Of a stretch of DNA of 64,000 nt, positions 36,240 through 48,189 are shown one piece after another. Source of the stretch: Ephydatia muelleri (lineage: Eukaryota > Porifera > Demospongiae > Spongillida > Spongillidae); NCBI GenBank assembly GCA_013339895.1, contig JABACO010000016.1, forward strand, positions 7,959,009 to 8,023,008. The letters are read 5' to 3'. The notes under the pieces were generated by a model that had not been told where the DNA came from, did not search any database, and worked only from the letters and a program-made list of their open reading frames with translations. Within the stretch, counting starts at the first letter, position 1, and each line of letters begins with the position of its first letter. Made by a program: the position numbers and the translations under genes.

Positions 36240-37631
36240 TTTTCAACCTTGTCTATGCGCCTGACCTTCAGGGTGAGGACAGGCCTGCCCCCTCTCCCTC
36301 CCACCCCCCCTCCCTGCACCCCTAAAATAAATAAATATTAGCACACTAGTTGCAGAGGTCAGCATTCATAAATACCAACTCGGGCTTTTGGTCTGGTTTA
36401 TTTGAACTTTCATTTTATTATTACTGGACCAGTACTTTTGAACCACATTAATTGCCCATAATACTTCAGCAGACAACTCTTTATTTCCAGAAGCAAATTG
36501 TCATATTCTTGGGGTGTTTTATAAGGGAGTTCCTGACTTCCCCCTGAATGAGCTTTGCTCCCGAAAATACTTGTTCTGAGGGAGCCTAATGTCTAATTTT
36601 TCCTGTATAGCCAGTTTACCCTGAAAGAATGAATCACATTTAATATCAATGATGCCAAACACCACCAGCTTCATTACTAGTACTAAACATCATGCATCTT
36701 AACTGTGATCAACCTAAGTATTTGGCCCCTTTATTTGGATCTGGATTAAGACATACAGTACACAGGACTTAGTGTTGATATGAACATTCGTATGATAGGC
36801 TATTCCAAACTTAATATAAAGGGTAAGAGAGAAAAAATACTGTTTTCAGTATCTCAGTATGTATGTTCTCTCCAATTAAAACGAAGGCAAGTCTGTGAGT
36901 TTTATATACTACTATGCAAGCTGAAAATGACTTCACTGAGCTCCCTCCCAAATAATAAATATTTGAACATTCTTGTCTTGATCTACCATTGGTGTTTCTA
37001 TTTTGTTAAGTGGGTCCCTGTAAACATCAAGGCCATGCAACTTGTGAAGATTGATGTCTCTCGTCAGTACAGGAGCTAGCTGCAGTTGCTGAAACCAGAA
37101 GTCCTTCACACACTAGCTGCATTTGCAGACAGTATGAAGGAGTATGCTTTCATGTATGACTAAGTCCTCCATGAATGACCTGAAGGATTATGAAAGATGC
37201 ATTCTTGGACACAAGAGACTTAACTGAGATCTTTCAATTGCTAATCCAACTGCAGACACACCAGGCAGCATTTGCATTCCATCCAATATCTAAAGATGAA
37301 AAACATCTTATTATATACCCCCTTTATATAATAAAGGGGGAGGGGAAGTGCTACACAAAATTGTCAAATATAGGCCCCCCCCCCCCCCCTCTCCCATCCA
37401 GCCAGTAGACATGGCATTATAATACCCCCCACCTTCCTTCTTACACGTAAGATAATCTACCAGTCCACAACACAACATATTCTTGTAAAATCACGCATAA
37501 TTCCGGGGTACGAAATCTGATATGCCCAAGTGGCGCAGTAATAACTTACTATGCACTATGTAACTATGGCACGGCCTGGGTGCCAAATAATACTGTAACC
37601 ACAACGTCGATCACCTGAAATTCAACATCAC
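36240..37631 (+). repeat. Left arm of a 1.39-kb inverted repeat
   Basis: 1392 bp, near-identical in reverse complement to 43661-45053. The main differences are the length of C runs (around 37377-37390) and scattered bases. The outer junction is TTTTCAACCTTGTC and the inner junction lies in GAAATTCAACATCAC. I see no target duplication at the outer edges. The inner junction cuts through a putative exon (see 37188-37818). Confidence 0.92.
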
Positions 37632-37818
37632 CATGCAATTGCCTCTCTAAAAGAACTACAAATGGATGCGCATCAAATAGAATAATAAACAGACGTACCA
37701 TCATTAGTATCTCTTTGGTTATGACCGGTATCGGGAGTGGCCAGTTAGACTTACCATGCAGTTTGCTGGTAAGCGAGTCCGCTGACACCTCGGCACTAAT
37801 CACACATCCCATAATCAC
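37188..37818 (-). CDS. Putative small spliced gene, unknown
   Basis: Minus-strand exons 37818-37755, 37646-37615 and 37289-37188 join in phase (GT-AG) to 198 nt, a 65-residue frame starting MIMGCVISAEVSADS and ending LLCPRMHLS. I do not recognise it. The last exon and the final 17 nt of exon 2 lie in the inverted repeat, and are shared with the plus-strand exons at 43573-44104. It may instead be the chimeric remnant of a longer gene created by the inverted duplication. Confidence 0.3.
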
Positions 37819-38020
37819 AAATAGTGATCACCCCCATACCTATGTGCTACGAGTAGGTAACAGACGAATGGAGTTACGGATTTATTTTTGGCTGTGGTAC
37901 GGTCGATACACAGATAGTTAACTAACTAATGATCACGTGTACTCACATACAACCAATTAACCATCTACGACGATCACGTGACGTCAAATTCAAACCTAGG
38001 TAGAGCTGGTGAGATCAAAA

Positions 38021-38942
38021 TGGCTTTTGGAGACCCGAGGTTTGCTGGAATTCAGGTACGACGTACTCGTAAGTACTAGCTGTGGAGTACGTGTCGTTTC
38101 ACGCACATGTAGTAGCGTAACGAACGTAATATTGTTAATGTGGCTAGCACGCCTGCATTTGTGAAAAGAAGTGGAAGCATTTTAAGACGACCGTTTTCAT
38201 TAGCCCAGTTACCCACCCTATGGATTCGCTACAGTTTGCAGCGACTGCTAAAATACCTCCCGTTTAGGAATTATTAGCCAGCGAATGGTAATGAAAAGGT
38301 GGAAGAGTGCGATATTAAAATGAGTTATCATGCGGTTCTATTGTGAAATAGGGTACCATTTTGAATTCTGGATTCACACTCAACGGACTCCATCAAATTG
38401 CCGAGAATGTGGCCACCTTTTATTGTCACTCTCAACCATCACACATTGGAGTTGTTTTTGCTACATCAGGAAAAAAGATATTCCAGTTCAAAAGCGTTGC
38501 ATTCTTTTGCAAGTATAAAAATTTGGAACTCATGTCGTTGACTCGTTGGTCTTGGACTTCATTTCGAATGGCAGTGTACCCACTCTATCACTACTTGTCC
38601 CTTTTTAAATGCAAAGAGGTTATTGTTCCAATTCATAATTTCTCTTTGTGTGTTAATATCTTTACTGGATGTAACTTAGCATCCTTTCAGCATTCAAATC
38701 ATGGTTCACAGGATAAGATAGCATGCATGTGAATAGCTATGTTGAATTACCCAATCAATTATGAAATATGATAGTGTAATAACTTGCCATGGTTATTAAT
38801 TGAATTTCTGTATGTAATGAGTTTCGTAATGTCCCTGGCATACTACAACACCATTACCATGGCAAACTACCCTTTCCCCCACCCCTCCTCACCCCCCCAC
38901 CCCCTCTGTAGAATACTATCTATTATGCTGATATAATACTGC

Positions 38943-38977
<35 letters not shown>

Positions 38978-41900
38978 CTGCGCCATACTTACACCCTATT
39001 ACAATGTTCTACCAAACAAATGTACCTCTATTTGGATGTACACGGTATTGATTTATTTCGATGCAAACTTCTGAGCTTGTGTACATTGAAGTTTCTATGC
39101 ATGTCTATATACACCACCATATTGATGCGCTTGAAACTAATCACACACTATCTTCTAGCTCTCACAGCGTTTTACTTTGACATCTTCATATTCAAGCAGC
39201 TATACAAATGGGATTCTATCTGAGTAACTTCATAGTCAATAATCGTGAGTGAAGTATACCATTTAAAGAGTTAAGATCAAATCATATGGTTCATATCCAC
39301 ATCACCATTGATTCCTGAGCTAGCAGTGTATCAGCAGGTGTCGACATAAAGGTTACCCATAATCGTATGATTTTATGTCTATCATCACATGTTTGTTCAA
39401 CTATTTCATTATGTGGCGTGTCTGTCATCAGATGTGTTTAACTATGAAAGTAGAATGCATCATCATATGAATATGATTATGGTAACCGTTATTTCTACCC
39501 TGCATAACGGAATTAGGGGTAGGGTGTTGTAGAATCCTAATGTAGGTAGTTGTCGTCTACAATGTTTACTTCCATGTAAGCCTATCAGTAGCTCCTCTGT
39601 GGGCAGAACCACTTTATTAATTTTAGTGGTATGTAAATGAGCAGCTAATTATAGCCTTATATTGGGAGTAAACATTGTAGAAGGACCTATCATTGGGATC
39701 TCCCGTACAACATCATGTCTCCAAATACCTTAGGCATTCCTCAGTGTTTATTGCTGCTTCTGTTAGCTCAGGGATCAAGTGAAAGTAAACTGGTGCTTGA
39801 AAAAAAAAACATCATTAACAGCAAACACACAACATTCACGGTCAAAGGACACACAATTAATTGGCACACTTAAGTCAACTAGGATTAATGCGCCCTCCTA
39901 CACGGTGAGATCAAAAAGGTCAATGGTGGACAAGGGCTAGTATTAAAGTGCTAGGTGCTGGAAACTCCAAATTGCATTTGAGCACTTCTTAATCAGAGGT
40001 AACATGATACTTGATTATGAAAAAGACTGGACAATGTCCTGACATAGATTTACTTGTGCCCACCCCTTCTCTATCTTGATCTTGTGTGGCATGCCTTCAG
40101 CAACGTACGCTGCTTCAGAATCCCCAACTGTACACATCTGCTCCAACGTCTCTTGAAATCCTCTAATTGGTCCCATTAACACAATAATACATGCTTGCAC
40201 ACACGATGTAAGTCATGACCAACTCGGATGACAGAGCACTGACAGTCAATACATCTTTATATTCAGGTAGTGTAGGCAAATCGTGCAATTAGATGGTGTT
40301 TCTGAAGAGTTGACAAATGGATACTGGCCATTACAATACACCTGCTATTGACTGTTACTTCCTATCTTTTTGCATACTGTTTGGTCAAAATACTTGTGTT
40401 CTTGTGCACACGACTTTTAGAGATTAAAAGTATGTGTACATTAGTTGCATGTGAAGTATGTGAAATGTCTCATACATTTATTATGAGGCCTGTGTACGCA
40501 ATTAAATTGTTCCGAAGTAACAGGTGTTTAATTTCAACTGTATATTATCTCTTGCAGGGGATCAATCCACGACATCATGTATTTCGTAGTACTAATGCTT
40601 CAAATAAAGGAACCAGTGATTTGCCAAGTGCATCTTCATTGAGTAAAGTACCAGACTGTTTTGAAAGTACCCCTCTGATTAAGGAAGAAAACTATGGGGC
40701 ACTTCTATCAGCCAAAATTTCTTCATACCAGTTGCAAGATATTTTGAATCTGAAAGTGTTCACGAGTAATGACGAAGATGATTGTGCAGTTTTCATTGCA
40801 AACGTTTTGAACGGTTCAAAATCTGAAGGAGTTCAATTCGTTGTCAAGAAAACCGCACGTGACAGAGAGCTACTCAAACATGTTGAGTGTTCTTTTCAAG
40901 GAAGCAGATATTTGATTGAGGTTCGTACTCAATTAAAACAAGCTAAAAAACATCTCATGCCTTGGTTGTGTTCTACCACAATAATGCCAGATATTTCCTT
41001 GTACAAGCTCATAATACGACCACACAAAAATCAGATCTACCCATTGCAATTTTTGAAGTGATATCAGATACTCCATGGCAGACATCAAGGCAGTTAGCCA
41101 TAAAACTGGTGGAACTCCTTCGATTGTTTAGAGCATATGACCATGACATTCCAGAGCTTACTGGAGTGGTTTTACCTCGTTCAATAAGCCAGACCCAGCT
41201 ACCAACAATCAATGAGTCACCTGAAAAGATTTCAAGTTCAGATATGGAAATAATAGCTGGGGTGGTTGAGATGAAAATTTCAGATACAGGAAAAGGATCT
41301 GCATCAAAATCTACACCCAGCAATCATTCACAGAGTTTTGCTGTAAAGGTGAGAGTTCAGTTTGATTGTAAGCTGCTCAAATTTGTCATATCTTATCAGC
41401 CATTACAGTCTACTGAAGTAAAAGATGCTGTGCTAAATGCTCTTTTGGACATTGAAATTCAATCTCATTCAAATTCCAATTTCTTTAAGTCAAGTGAACA
41501 AGAGTTGGAACAAATAAAGGGAAACCTTTCAGTAGTCAAGTTTTTTCAGAAGTATAAAGGACTGGAAAAGTCAGTAGCTTTGCAGCAGCTGTATAGCAGA
41601 ACATCATTAGTTTTCAAAGCACAGACTGGCATGGACAAAGAGATCGTGCTGAAAGTATTTGCTCGTGGTGGCCCAGAATTCATGCAATTTGAAATCTTTG
41701 CAAAGAACTTGAATTTGCAACATGCACTGTTGAGTGAGGGCATTTTGTCTCTTGCTGCATCTGGACCACTCGTTTTGTTTTTGAGTGTCTCCCTCAATTG
41801 TCCAAACATGAAGCTAAAGATCGCATCAGAGTTGTATTAGAAGCCATCAAACTAGCAGTGGATGAATTACACTCTAGTAATGTTGCTCATTTAGACATTC

Positions 41901-42265
41901 GTCTACCCAACATTTGTTTTAAAAGCACGTCAGGTGGAAATGATGATCGTTTGAATGCTGTTTTCATCGATTTGGAACGTGCCAAGTGCGAGATCAAGTC
42001 CTCATTGTTAGAAAGCTACAGCAGTTGCATGTATAGGACAGGGTGGACATTGGAAGAGATTGACTTTTTGCAAGTGTATTGGATGGCTCTGTGGTTACTG
42101 TTGGATGATGTTCATGTCAGCAAGGTGAGTTATCATGCGATGGATACTTTAGAAGCTGCCAAACTTTCACCTGAATGCTGCATTGGATTGTGCAACTGGA
42201 TTAAAGGACTTCAATCTCCACTTTCTTCTGATCATTGGACTCAGTTTCTGGCTTTCATTAAGTAG
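38021..42265 (+). CDS. Atypical protein-kinase-like protein, two exons
   Basis: Exon 1 (38021-38056) codes MAFGDPRFAGIQ and ends in a GTACGA donor; exon 2 (40558-42265) begins after TCTCTTGCAG in the same phase. About 581 residues if two single-base deletions are allowed for: in an A run at 40943-40949 and in a T run at 41776-41782. Without them three overlapping frames each carry part of the protein. Late residues look like a kinase domain: IVLKVFARGG with the likely ATP-site lysine (about 370), a hinge LVLF.ECLP, a catalytic loop HLDIRLPN (about 457-464) and FIDLERA in place of the DFG motif (about 483). The HxDxRxPN loop and DLE are shared with atypical kinase-like families rather than with classical kinases, so activity is uncertain. 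N-terminal 350 residues are unrecognised. The gene lies between the two 1.39-kb inverted repeats. Confidence 0.65.
38057..40557 (+). other. Intron 1 of the kinase-like gene
   Basis: 2.5 kb. A protein-like open stretch at about 38350-38515 (ILNSGFTLNGLHQIAENVAT and following) looks like an alternative or captured exon but does not splice in phase to exon 2. A (GT)n microsatellite lies at 38945-38974. Inverted pieces around ACAATGTTTACT (39563 and 39668) hint at a small decayed element. Confidence 0.45.
38945..38974 (+). repeat. (GT)n microsatellite
   Basis: About 14 GT dinucleotides inside the kinase-like gene intron. Confidence 0.9.
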
Positions 42266-42307
42266 TGCATTTTTGGTTCTCACTGATTGTGGCATCATAG
42301 TGCGTGA

Positions 42308-42313
42308 TTAAAT
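42308..42313 (+). terminator. Polyadenylation signal ATTAAA (kinase-like gene)
   Basis: The common variant ATTAAA 43 nt after the TAG stop of the kinase-like gene. No canonical AATAAA lies closer, apart from AATAAT. Confidence 0.4.
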
Positions 42314-42319
42314 TCTATT

Positions 42320-43572
42320 GTTTGCACAATTGTACACCCGCGTGTGCATGCGAATAATAATAATTTCTGTGCAGGTTGCTTAACAGAGTTAATTTATATT
42401 TGCGTATCAGGACCTACGGTAGTAGGTTCTATGTAGGATTGGCTCCGTAGGCGTGGTTTTCGATCGAGGGTTAATAAACAAAATATACGCTTCGTAGCCA
42501 CTTGCCAGTCGCTATAAAATCTGCCCAAAATACGCTGCATCTATTGTACAACGCACGCTGATTGCAACGCTGCCGTTTTCTTCAGACGCTATAGTCGACC
42601 CCTCAAATCCGCCATTTTTTTCTCCTCTTTCTAGCTCCTTCCTTTCGTCAAACATAACTCAAGTTAGGAAAAGCGGGAAAATATTAACTTTGCACCAAAA
42701 TATAGCGCTAAATGCGAAGTTTGATCCTTTGTGAACATTGAAACTATATTGTTTAACCCCAAATATGGTTTATAATGTTGAGGTTATTTTAAATGTGGTC
42801 ACAAAAATGTTTTGTGGCAGGAAGGGGGATACCCGTGATCATGAAGAATTTCAAATTGGTATAATCTTACAACAAGACCATTTAGCAAGTTGAAATTGAA
42901 ATTCAAAGTGCATGGTTCTAGGCTAAATGTAGGACCATGTTGTTGTATTCTGGTACCAATCCATAAATGAGTCAGATTTCCTTGCTTTTTACGCCACCAA
43001 TCCCAATCCTACATACCACTCTATTTCTCAAAGAGAAATTTTTAAATCTACTTGTGTAATATAGGACTTTGGAGGCTTGTAGTGATAGGCTTATGGGAAT
43101 TGTAGTTGATGTGTATGTTAGATTATTGGGGATGTTGGATGTTTACAGGTGAGAGGTGTAGATTGTGAGTTCAGTGTGTTAACCAGATAGCTTGGTAAAC
43201 ATGATAGCAGCAAGTGTCTATTTCGCAGTCATAGCCCAGTCAATTGTCTTTTAAGATGCGATTGGGATTAACTGTTTGAAAATATATCAGTGTAAACAAT
43301 TTTCAGATATTGGGATATCCGAAAAAGAAATCAATTTATCACCTGTGATGTTATGCGTGTACACTGAATGTGGGGTGTGGGGATATAGGTGGTGTATGGT
43401 GTGGAAGTCTATATGTTGTGTGGGTGTTAGAAGCTAGATGGTTTGTAGGTGTGTTTTAGTGTTGGTGACTTGGTGGTATGGAGGGGTTGAGGCTATTAAG
43501 TGGTTTGTGAGTGTGGAGGCTTATGTGTATTATGTGAGTGCTGGCCGTGCCTTTCCCTCTTGAATAATTTAG
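42320..43572. other. Stretch between kinase-like gene and the right repeat arm
   Basis: No recognised gene. G/T-rich sequence at 43365-43540 (GGTGTGGGGATATAGGTGG type). Upstream exons of the plus-strand fragment at 43573 might lie here but I could not identify them. Confidence 0.4.
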
Positions 43573-44104
43573 GCACCTTCTTACCACATTGCCCTGGAGA
43601 TGGTTCAGAAGAACAGCAGGTACACACAATCCACAGATGAGAACCATCTTGATGATGAATGTGATGTTGAATTTCAGGTGATCGACGTTGTGGTTACAGT
43701 ATTATTTGGCACCCAGGCAGTGCCATAGTTACATAGTGCATAGTAAGTTATTACTGCGCAACTTGGCATATCAGATTTCGTACCCCGGAATTATGCGTGA
43801 TTTTTAAGAATATGTTGTGTTGTGGACTGGTAGATTATCTTACGTGTAAGAAGGAAGGTGGGGGGTATTATAATGCCATGTCTACTGGCTGGATGGGAGA
43901 GGGGGGGGGGGGGGGGGCCTATATTTGACAATTTTGTGTAGCACTTCCCCTCCCCCTTTATTATATAAAGGGGGTATATAATAAGATGTTTTTCATCTTT
44001 AGATATTGGATGGAATGCAAATGCTGCCTGGTGTGTCTGCAGTTGGATTAGCAATTGAAAGATCTCAGTTAAGTCTCTTGTGTCCAAGAATGCATCTTTC
44101 ATAA
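43573..44104 (+). CDS. Putative 3' exons of an unknown gene
   Basis: Exon 43573-43677 (after AATTTAG, donor CAG|GTGATC) reads APSYHIALEMVQKNSRYTQS to DECDVEFQ. It joins in phase to 44003-44104 (after CATCTTTAG), which reads ILDGMQMLPGVSAVGLAIER to CPRMHLS and a stop. The second exon and the last 17 nt of the first are inside the right inverted-repeat arm, so its mirror copy ends the putative minus-strand gene at 37.2-37.8 kb. Upstream exons are not found and I do not recognise the protein. Confidence 0.35.
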
Positions 44105-45053
44105 TCCTTCAGGTCATTCATGGAGGACTTAGTCATACATGAAAGCATACTCCTTCATACTGTCTGCAAATGCAGCTAGTGTGTGAAGGACTTCTGGTTT
44201 CAGCAACTGCAGCTAGCTCCTGTACTGACGAGAGACATCAATCTTCACAAGTTGCATGGCCTTGATGTTTACAGGGACCCACTTAACAAAATAGAAACAC
44301 CAATGGTAGATCAAGACAAGAAATGTTCAAAATATTTATTTATTTGGGAGGGAGCTCAGTGAAGTCATTTTCAGCTTGCATAGTAGTATATAAAACTCAC
44401 AGACTTGCCTTCGTTTTAATTGGAGAGAACATACATACTGAGATACTGAAAACAGTATTTTTTCTCTCTTACCTTTATATTAAGTTTGGAATAGCCTATC
44501 ATACGAATGTTCATATCAACACTAAAGTCCTGTGTACTGTATGTCTTAATCCAGATCCAAATAAAGGGGCCAAATACTTAGGTTGATCACAGTTAAGATG
44601 CATGATGTTTAGTACTAGTAATGAAGCTGGTGGTGTTTGGCATCATTGATATTAAATGTGATTCATTCTTTCAGGGTAACTGGCTATACAGGAAAAATTA
44701 GACATTAGGCTCCCTCAGAACAAGTATTTTCGGGAGCAAAGCTCATTCAGGGGGAAGTCAGGAACTCCCTTATAAAACACCCCAAGAATATGACAATTTG
44801 CTTCTGGAAATAAAGAGTTGTCTGCTGAAGTATTATGGGCAATTAATGTGGTTCAAAAGTACTGGTCCAGTAATAATAAAATGAAAGTTCAAATAAACCA
44901 GACCAAAAGCCCGAGTTGGTATTTATGAATGCTGACCTCTGCAACTAGTGTGCTAATATTTATTTATTTTAGGGGTGCAGGGAGGGGGGTGGGAGGGAGA
45001 GGGGGCAGGCCTGTCCTCACCCTGAAGGTCAGGCGCATAGACAAGGTTGAAAA
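43661..45053 (-). repeat. Right arm of the 1.39-kb inverted repeat
   Basis: Inverse copy of 36240-37631, 6.03 kb away. The pair plus spacer spans 8.8 kb. High identity means either a recent duplication, gene conversion between arms, or an assembly artefact. Confidence 0.92.
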
Positions 45054-45268
45054 GACAAGGTTCCAGGTATTGTATGCATATATATAAATGGTGTTCTTGG
45101 GAAAGCAGCCATTCAGTCTCATAGCCTGCCTATGGACGACCTGAATATTGCTGACCCACCCACCACTCCGCTTGTGCATTGATTGTACCTTGTACACTGA
45201 TTTTCATGTCATACATCAATGGCAGGCGGCACCCTTCGGGCTTCTACCCTGACCAACCACGTCAAACC

Positions 45269-45432
45269 CATGACCGCGTCATGGTGTGGCACACCTGGTC
45301 GCACCCAAGGCAAGCCAGCGCTACCTTGGTCCCAGGTCGGTCAGCGGGGAGGGCCTACCACTCACCATGACCACGTCATGGTAGTGGCACGTCTGGTCGC
45401 ACCCAAGGCAAGCCAGCGCTACCTTGGTCCCA
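45269..45432 (+). repeat. 67-bp direct duplication
   Basis: 45269-45335 and 45366-45432 both contain CTGGTCGCACCCAAGGCAAG and CAGCGCTACCTTGGTCCCAG, separated by 30 bp. They are near-identical. The frames across the block have no known similarity. Confidence 0.85.
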
Positions 45433-46021
45433 GATTTGGCCTGATGGGTACACCCTGTCACCAGGTTGCCGCCTGACCCCTTTTGGGCAAAACTGTTATC
45501 CGTCAATTAGTATAGATGCATGACAGGGGTTGAGGGAACTCAGTTAGCGATATGCTACAGCATTAGGGAGTACATGTATGCATTAGCACGGAATGAGCAT
45601 TCATACAGCATTAATGTTAAGAGATAGGATTTCTATGAAAAAGCCATTCATTCAGCCTTTGTCAGAATATAGTAGCATAACTACATTTGCTCGCATAGAG
45701 GACTCCAACAGTTATGGAGATTTATTGGCAAAAAGAAAATAGAAATTGCACAGCAGTTAGAACACACTTGCTAATCAATTTACTAAAGAGTTATTGCATC
45801 ACATCAATTTTCTTTTATCTTTATTTTCTCCAAAATGATCCATGTACACGCATGTACAACAACTGAACATCTGGCTGGCAACATGAACATTTTATGTTTA
45901 CATGTGAATCTTGTTTTAATGGTGAAATTATGAATGCACTGTTGATGGCCAGAGAATTGGAAATCACAAATTATGACAATGACTTCTGATAAATATCAGA
46001 ACACCAAATGTAACATACACA

Positions 46022-46065
<44 letters not shown>

Positions 46066-46866
46066 AACACACACACGCACACACACATACACAGGGTTGA
46101 ATGTGAGGCAGTTACTTCTGGGTCAGTGTCTTGTTTTTCCATATATAACCTTTAATAGACAATTAAATCTCTTCTGCGTTCATAACACTTTTGTCTGATG
46201 TGAGCAGTAATTTTCATCAGGAAATTATAATTCTTTTTTTTTCTCAAACCCTTCATAGACAAGAAAGGTGAGAACTACTTCATATTCACTTGAAATGAAA
46301 CCAAGTGTATCAGATGGTTTGGTGCCCTATGCCATAAAAGTCAATACAAAATTCATTACATTAAATATCCTTATGTGCTACAAGCAAGCAACAACACACC
46401 TGCATCGCTCCTGAACTTTGATAATGTTGTGTCGCTCGATTATTATTCATAAAATACACATACCGCGTAGGGTGGTAAAAGAAAATAGTGGCTTATTCTG
46501 GCTGTTGTAAATATACTGCTTGATGTGTCTTGTTGGTTTTTTTTAACTCGCTGACCTTTAACTATTGGCGCCGTCTTTGCTATGCTTGATCAAAGTACAC
46601 CCCCTCGATATCGCTTCTATCTCATGGGCGTAAGAAAAACGATGAGCACTAGAAGGAGTAACATTATAGCTCCTGCGAGTAGGAAGTTTTAGTTGCTGCT
46701 GTGGTAGTTTGTGTGAACAACTTATGAAATAAATATACGATTTATAATGAGCTCTTTGAGCAAATTAATTTTACACCGTTTTCAAAGGATACTGTATTTG
46801 CAAAATTATCTGAAATTTGTCCAAGATGAATATTGAATGCGGACCAAGGATTATTAACAATTGTAA
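45433..46866. other. Non-coding stretch with (CA)n
   Basis: No supported gene. A (CA)n microsatellite with TA and GC interruptions lies at 46022-46092. Confidence 0.5.
46022..46092 (+). repeat. (CA)n microsatellite
   Basis: About 20 uninterrupted CA units followed by imperfect ACACAC/ATAC units. Confidence 0.93.
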
Positions 46867-46889
46867 TTGTTAATAATATTGTCTGTTCT

Positions 46890-48095
46890 GTTAGAGTTGG
46901 CTGACTCTGACCTCCATGTAGCGATCTCGTTGCTTCGAATTTGTGGAGGTTTCTGCAAGCTAGTCCACATTTCGAGAACCACTCCCCCTAGTCTATCCTC
47001 TGAGGCTCTACATGCCTTTGATGGGGAGACCAGATCCTGCTTCTCAGCCTGTCTTGCTGCAGATGTCACGGATGCCGCCTGGCAACAAGCCCAACTAAGC
47101 CTCTCCTTTGGCGGGCTTGGACTCCGCTCCCTTGCACTCCATTCTAGCTCAGCTTTCCTGGCATCATTTTCAGCCTCAGGTGTAGGCAATACCAATAACC
47201 TCCATCTCCAGCAATCTTTAATCACATTCAACAGTCAGGTCTCACATTTTGATGCAGTTACCATCGAATCAGTTCTTGCTGATCAGCCTCGCCAGCGATC
47301 CTTGTCCCAGAAGTTGGACAGACATCTCTTTGAATCACTTTTGATGTCCTCCTTTCCTGCGAATAAGGCTCGGCTATTATCAGCTTCGGCCCCCCATGCC
47401 AGTGCGTGGCTCTCGGCTGCTCCCTCTGTTGGCCTAAATCTGCATCTACACTCACCGGAATTCCAAACTGCTGTCAGATGGTGGCTGGGTCTGGACACTT
47501 CAGTTGCCTCAGTGTGCCCATTTTGTCCAGGGGTCGCTCTTGACTCCCTTAGTCACCATGCTGTGCCTGTAGACATGGAGGTGACACAGTCATCAGACAC
47601 AACAAATTGCGTGACATCATTGCAGATTTATGTCGCAAGGCACACCTGTCTGTCAGGGTGGAAGTGGGTCATGGTATGCGTCGTGACATCAATAACTCTT
47701 GTCCAGCTGATGTCCTTGTGGAGGGTTGGGAGAGAGGCCAACCAGCTGCCCTAGACATCACAGTCACTTCTCCCCTCACTCCAGTCTCCTTGAAAGACTC
47801 AAGTAGAATTGCAGGTGTAGCAGCTCTGTCTGCTGAAACTAGGAAGCATGCTGCCAATGACCCAAAGTGTCGTGAATTGGGATGGATGTGTATACCAATG
47901 GCAGTTGAGACATATGGTAACTGGAGGAGGGAGGTCCAACACATGTTCTCAAGACTGGCTACCTATTTAGCAATCCATCTTTTCTGCCCCAAGTCCAGAG
48001 TTCTGGCTGACATATATGGCCGCCTAAACATCTGCTTGGTGAGAGCTGTGGCAAGAGCCATCCTGGCAAGAGGCCTTTGCCCAGTCCATCTCTAG
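46890..48095 (+). pseudogene. Non-LTR retrotransposon, 5'-truncated copy 1
   Basis: C-terminal half of the retrotransposon protein. It begins in the post-RT region (DLHVAISLLRICGGFCKL), continues with the thumb-like AWQQAQLSLSFGGLGLRSL block, and then the endonuclease region: WWLGLDTSVASVCPFCPG..HH, a one-base frameshift near 47566, then CRHGGDTVIRHNKLRDI, CPADVLVEGW, ALDITVTSP and LGWMCIPMAVETYGNW. The zinc finger (CPFC...HH...C), RHN and PAD...D are the layout of restriction-like endonucleases in R2/R4/HERO-type elements. 5' truncation is normal for target-primed reverse transcription. The stop is at 48095; the copy at 48.1-51.3 kb follows at once in the same direction. Confidence 0.85.
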
Positions 48096-48189
48096 TGTAC
48101 ATGTATTTTTTTCCTTGTAGCTATAGTGTTAATAGTTAGGTTGTACATGGAGTTTAACTTTTTCAGGTGTATCTTATGTATATGTTGTA

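Noticed and set aside
37190-37408. Identical frame MKDAFLDTRD in both inverted-repeat arms
   Set aside because: Identity follows from the DNA duplication; the more plausible coding strand is the opposite one.
40348-40557. Upstream extension of the kinase-like frame
   Set aside because: It lies before a good acceptor (TCTCTTGCAG) and a phase-matched first exon exists at 38021-38056.
36240-45053. Composite transposon with target duplication
   Set aside because: I compared the outer flanks and found no duplicated bases; kept only as one option for the inverted repeat.
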